Origin: Rubinisphaera italica
GTDB taxonomy: Bacteria > Planctomycetota > Planctomycetia > Planctomycetales > Planctomycetaceae
NCBI RefSeq assembly: GCF_007859715.1
Contig: NZ_SJPG01000001.1
Span: 4,566,228 to 4,630,227 of the forward strand
DNA length: 64,000 nt
Reading direction: 5' to 3'
Shown here in pieces: positions 60,919 through 64,000 of the stretch (the stretch's first letter is position 1; each line of letters begins with the position of its first letter). A program made the position numbers and the translations under genes. The notes below the pieces were generated by a model. The model was not told the DNA's origin and did not search any database. It worked only from the letters and a program-made list of their open reading frames with translations.

Positions 60919-63900
60919 TTAATTTCTCGTCCGCCGCCGTCTACGAACGGGCTTCACAACATTGACTGGTCGACTATCAAGTTCACGTAATGCTTGAGCC
61001 GGAGCCGAGAAACCCAGTGTCAAAATGCGTTCAAATAAATCTAACCCCTGCGATCGCAAGGGTTCCCCCATGCGCTGCAAAGCCATTGCAATACTGTTGA
61101 ACGCGGCATCAGAGATGTCGAAGTTTCTGCGATAGACTTGCTCTTGATCAGCGTCCAACTGATCCAACAAGGCATTCGAAAGATCAAGAACCAATTTCGG
61201 ATCAGTACCGACAAAATCTGAAAGTAAATCTGCGAAGTGATGGGCAGAGACATTCTGAATCAACTGAGGACTTGCTAGGGTCGCGTGAAGGATTCGCCGC
61301 GAATAACGGTTAGGCTTAAATTGTGCAAAAAGAAACACCTCTGCAAGTGCAGAAGAAATTTGCTCATCGTCATGCTTCGAAAGCACTTCAAATAGTTCAG
61401 TCGCACGCGGTCGGCATTTGACCTCCTTCCATAAGTTAGCCGCCATAAATGCAATGCCTTTTAAAATTTTCGCATCCACCTGCGACCCCAAATGAACAGA
61501 TTCCAGCACCTCAGTATCAACTCGGTTGTAGCCATCCTGCACAAGATAACTCAGACCAATCAACTCGCCTTTCGCCTGTTTACCCATCACCCATTCACTG
61601 ACTTCCAATTGATTGCAAAACTGAATGAATACCGTTTCACCCAGAAAATCTCTTAACTTGGCAACCACCATCACACCAGAGCAGGAATCACGAACACTCG
61701 GATATTTTTCAAAAAACTTTTGCAGAAATGCAACCGAACGATACTGATCACAATGCCACAGCATGGGAAAGGCATAGGCATGAACTTGCCATGTTCTCGG
61801 ATCATCCTCACGTTCCAAATGGTCTTCAAGAACGACAAGCCAATTATCGCTACTTGGGGGCTTTTTCCGCATTAGTCCGTACGCAATAGCATTGAGTATA
61901 CTATAGGACCCGTGGGGAATGCTTGTCAGACTACTTAGATCGAACAGAATACTACTTTCACCTTCTTTATCTTTATCATCCCCCTCGAATGTTTGTGATG
62001 TCGGTTCCGAATACTTCCAACTCACTAACCAAGAAGTTAGCAAATCACAGATCTCGTCTGGTAAGCCATCCAAATGATCCAGCCGTTTTCCAAACGCTAT
62101 CGCTGCTGCATCTCGAAAATCATGCGAATCAAAACCAAGTGAATCTAGTTCTGTAATCAACTTAAAAAACTCGTCCGAGGATATTTCGGACTCACCCAGA
62201 CCACGAACGATATAACTCACTGGCATTTGTTGATCTTCACGCCTGAATTGTTTCGCAAGAACAATCCCACGGTCAGGTCGCTTTTTCGTCATCTCTGCGA
62301 GTTCCCTTGAGGCTTCAATACAACCTCCTTGAAGAGGTCGACGTGGATGATTCCATTCCGTTTGATCTGTAAGCTCATCGAACAATTTGAGAATATCATG
62401 ATCAGCTGCTTTCGCCATTTGCTCTGCTGACATTGGGCTTTCAACTTGAGACATCCACGCACGTGAATTACGGATTTCAAGACCAGTCTGATGCAGTGCC
62501 ACTTTTTCAGCTTCAAAATTAGATCGCATTGATTGAGTCATCAATTCAAATGGTATTGCGGCACGAAGTCGTAGCTTTAGTTCTCGATCCCACTTTCTAC
62601 GACTAAAACGAGTATTTGCATCTTCATCGGGAATCTGAGCGTGATACTCCGACCATTTGTTGATTGCTTCGTCAAGAAGAATGATCTGTTCTTGATTCAG
62701 ATCTCGTGAAATCTTCGCGATCAGCCTCCTCGAGTCGCCAGGGTGGTCAACGTGGTCGCCAATAGCGAGTCGTCTAGGATCACCAATCAGATATTCTAAA
62801 GCGAATTCAACCGGTGTTTGCTTTATGTCGACAAGAGCCCGGCATAGTAATCTTTGTACCAGCATTGAATCAATTTGCATTGCATTCCGAACGAAATTCT
62901 CGAATGCGACAATGTCTCCATTACCCAACTCTTTCAAACTATCCTGCAGGGCATCAAACAACGGCATGTGACGATGACTGTCATTATCAAAATCAAAATA
63001 AACACTCCTAGATAACCTGTAAGCACGATAAATATGATGAGATTCAGTCAGAGTCGGTTCGATGGCATCAATAAACATTGGCCAGAATTCACTTAAAAAA
63101 GCATGAGGAGCCGCCTTTGCAATTTCGGGCATGTTGTATAACCCATCATTCGCTTCCAGCAATTTCCTAACGGCATCATTACTATGAAGTGTAATTTTTG
63201 CGGCCAAATGATCAGCTATACTTGAACATTCCGGCAAATCAGGCTTCGTTGGCTCGTCTTTAGTGAGGGCATGTTGCAAATCTTTTCGAAATTGAGTCCC
63301 CAGTATTCGCGGCGCCAGATCAGGTTCATACTCAGAAACAACAGACGCAATACCTGAAACATGATGTTGTGAAAGAGTCGACCGCTCTATCATCCGGCAG
63401 ACGATTTTAACTCGTTCTTCAGCCCATTCTGTAAGGTGGTCGAAGATCCGAATTGACAATTCATCTTTAGTTGTGTCATTCAGCCAGTGAGATTTCAGCA
63501 ACTCAATAGTATCACTTGGATTTCTACTGATCGCGTTCACCAGTAATCCCACCAATTCCCATTCAAGACCACCAGACTCTTGAAGAAATTCAGAGATGCA
63601 CTGATCCTTAAACCGTTGAAACCAACCTTCACTCATTGATATCGCTCGAATAGCCCGGCGACGGAAGTCATCATCTTCCAGCCAATTTACGAACTGTACC
63701 TCTTCAAAATCATCGGGATCGTTAAGCTGCCCCAGAAAATCCATAATCAGATGTTGAATATGCAGCCTGAGTTGTCCCGAACAGAGTTTATTGATCTGGA
63801 GTTGATAAACCTGCTTTGACACAGATCGCAGATAGACGAGAGTCGACCAGAGAGTTGGCCGGACAAATAACGCGTTCTGTCTATCGAACACATAGTCATA

Positions 63901-64000
63901 GAGATCAGTCACTCCTTTGGCAATCGCACGAGCTCGCGCATGGCTGAACAACGTTTGGTGCTGAAATCCAATTGTACGATTACTCCCACCGTAAGTGAGT
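60919..64000 (-). CDS. very large helical-repeat protein, 5' end outside window (possible STAND NTPase C-terminus)
   Basis: A single frame is open from the right edge to 60919, over 1000 codons; the ATG-less start at 63951 (TTG) is internal. The first visible residues (LTYGGSNRTIGFQHQTLFSHARARAIA) resemble the F-x-H-Q-x-L-x-E-Y-like element after the NTPase domain of STAND/NACHT proteins. The rest is helical and HEAT/TPR-like, ending in a basic KPVRRRRRTRN tail. No nucleotide-binding motif falls in the window, so the class is a guess. Many STAND proteins are phage sensors. Confidence 0.55.
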   Translation of the reverse strand, partial: LTYGGSNRTIGFQHQTLFSHARARAIAKGVTDLYDYVFDRQNALFVRPTLWSTLVYLRSVSKQVYQLQINKLCSGQLRLHIQHLIMDFLGQLNDPDDFEEVQFVNWLEDDDFRRRAIRAISMSEGWFQRFKDQCISEFLQESGGLEWELVGLLVNAISRNPSDTIELLKSHWLNDTTKDELSIRIFDHLTEWAEERVKIVCRMIERSTLSQHHVSGIASVVSEYEPDLAPRILGTQFRKDLQHALTKDEPTKPDLPECSSIADHLAAKITLHSNDAVRKLLEANDGLYNMPEIAKAAPHAFLSEFWPMFIDAIEPTLTESHHIYRAYRLSRSVYFDFDNDSHRHMPLFDALQDSLKELGNGDIVAFENFVRNAMQIDSMLVQRLLCRALVDIKQTPVEFALEYLIGDPRRLAIGDHVDHPGDSRRLIAKISRDLNQEQIILLDEAINKWSEYHAQIPDEDANTRFSRRKWDRELKLRLRAAIPFELMTQSMRSNFEAEKVALHQTGLEIRNSRAWMSQVESPMSAEQMAKAADHDILKLFDELTDQTEWNHPRRPLQGGCIEASRELAEMTKKRPDRGIVLAKQFRREDQQMPVSYIVRGLGESEISSDEFFKLITELDSLGFDSHDFRDAAAIAFGKRLDHLDGLPDEICDLLTSWLVSWKYSEPTSQTFEGDDKDKEGESSILFDLSSLTSIPHGSYSILNAIAYGLMRKKPPSSDNWLVVLEDHLEREDDPRTWQVHAYAFPMLWHCDQYRSVAFLQKFFEKYPSVRDSCSGVMVVAKLRDFLGETVFIQFCNQLEVSEWVMGKQAKGELIGLSYLVQDGYNRVDTEVLESVHLGSQVDAKILKGIAFMAANLWKEVKCRPRATELFEVLSKHDDEQISSALAEVFLFAQFKPNRYSRRILHATLASPQLIQNVSAHHFADLLSDFVGTDPKLVLDLSNALLDQLDADQEQVYRRNFDISDAAFNSIAMALQRMGEPLRSQGLDLFERILTLGFSAPAQALRELDSRPVNVVKPVRRRRRTRN

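Overview
The window looks like a planctomycete chromosome (Gimesia/Rubinisphaera-like is my guess). Supports are a large secreted protein with an LEPR-XLL-like N-terminal motif, a sulfatase, secreted ankyrin proteins, planctomycete-style glycosyltransferases and interspersed 'acaggctggaagcctgtcc' dyads. It has two characters: an accessory, defence-rich island (about 1-33.8 kb plus 53.8-55.85 kb) and housekeeping DNA (about 38.8-53.8 kb, and 57-60.7 kb).

Defence island. From 4930 leftwards runs a minus-strand operon: a DUF4365 (DREN) nuclease-APAZ protein, a catalytically dead short Argonaute (together a SPARDA-type system), then a DUF6602 nuclease-like protein, a small serine hydrolase and two unknown genes, the last leaving the window. 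Divergent from it (5281-15425) is a compact type I restriction-modification operon: hsdM, hsdS, a GIY-YIG/DUF4357 protein, a DUF429-like RNase H-fold protein, hsdR and a YgjP/DUF45 metallopeptidase. Next (15535-24870) is a cassette of DUF6361, phospholipase-D-like nuclease, SNF2-type helicase, metallo-beta-lactamase and PD-(D/E)XK nuclease. It resembles a defence system, but it is decaying: the PLD gene has an internal deletion/frameshift and the helicase is split by an IS30-family insertion. Smaller accessory genes follow (2TM zinc-ribbon protein, HEPN/DUF4145, AlkB-like dioxygenase, small secreted or membrane proteins, an excisionase-like HTH gene and the 3' part of a primase gene).

Mobile DNA. 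Three apparently identical 1100-bp IS30-family copies (18851-19950, 33779-34878, 55851-56950) shape the window. Copy 1 has a clean 3-bp duplication. Copies 2 and 3 are inverted relative to each other and neither has a matching duplication. Joining the outer flank of copy 2 to the inner flank of copy 3 recreates a 3-bp duplication (TGA/TCA) and an uninterrupted ~583-codon primase gene with DxD and SxGxH-like motifs. The 21 kb between the copies (34879-55850) has therefore been inverted by recombination. Undoing the inversion places the whole island directly downstream of the 3' end of tRNA-Val(GAC), a classic island integration site. A second, degenerate IS5-type element truncates an ankyrin gene near 38 kb.

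Housekeeping part. Inside the inverted block lie kbl, an Nramp-related transporter, an FtsK translocase, a DUF2071 protein, the giant cadherin/Calx-beta/PKD/RTX protein, a sulfatase, a Gfo/Idh/MocA oxidoreductase, trpA and tRNA-Val. Right of IS30 copy 3 lie two glycosyltransferases (one cut by the IS, one missing most of a second domain), a sulfotransferase-like gene and the 3' 3 kb of a very large repeat-type, possibly STAND, protein that runs off the right edge. No CRISPR array or rRNA was seen.
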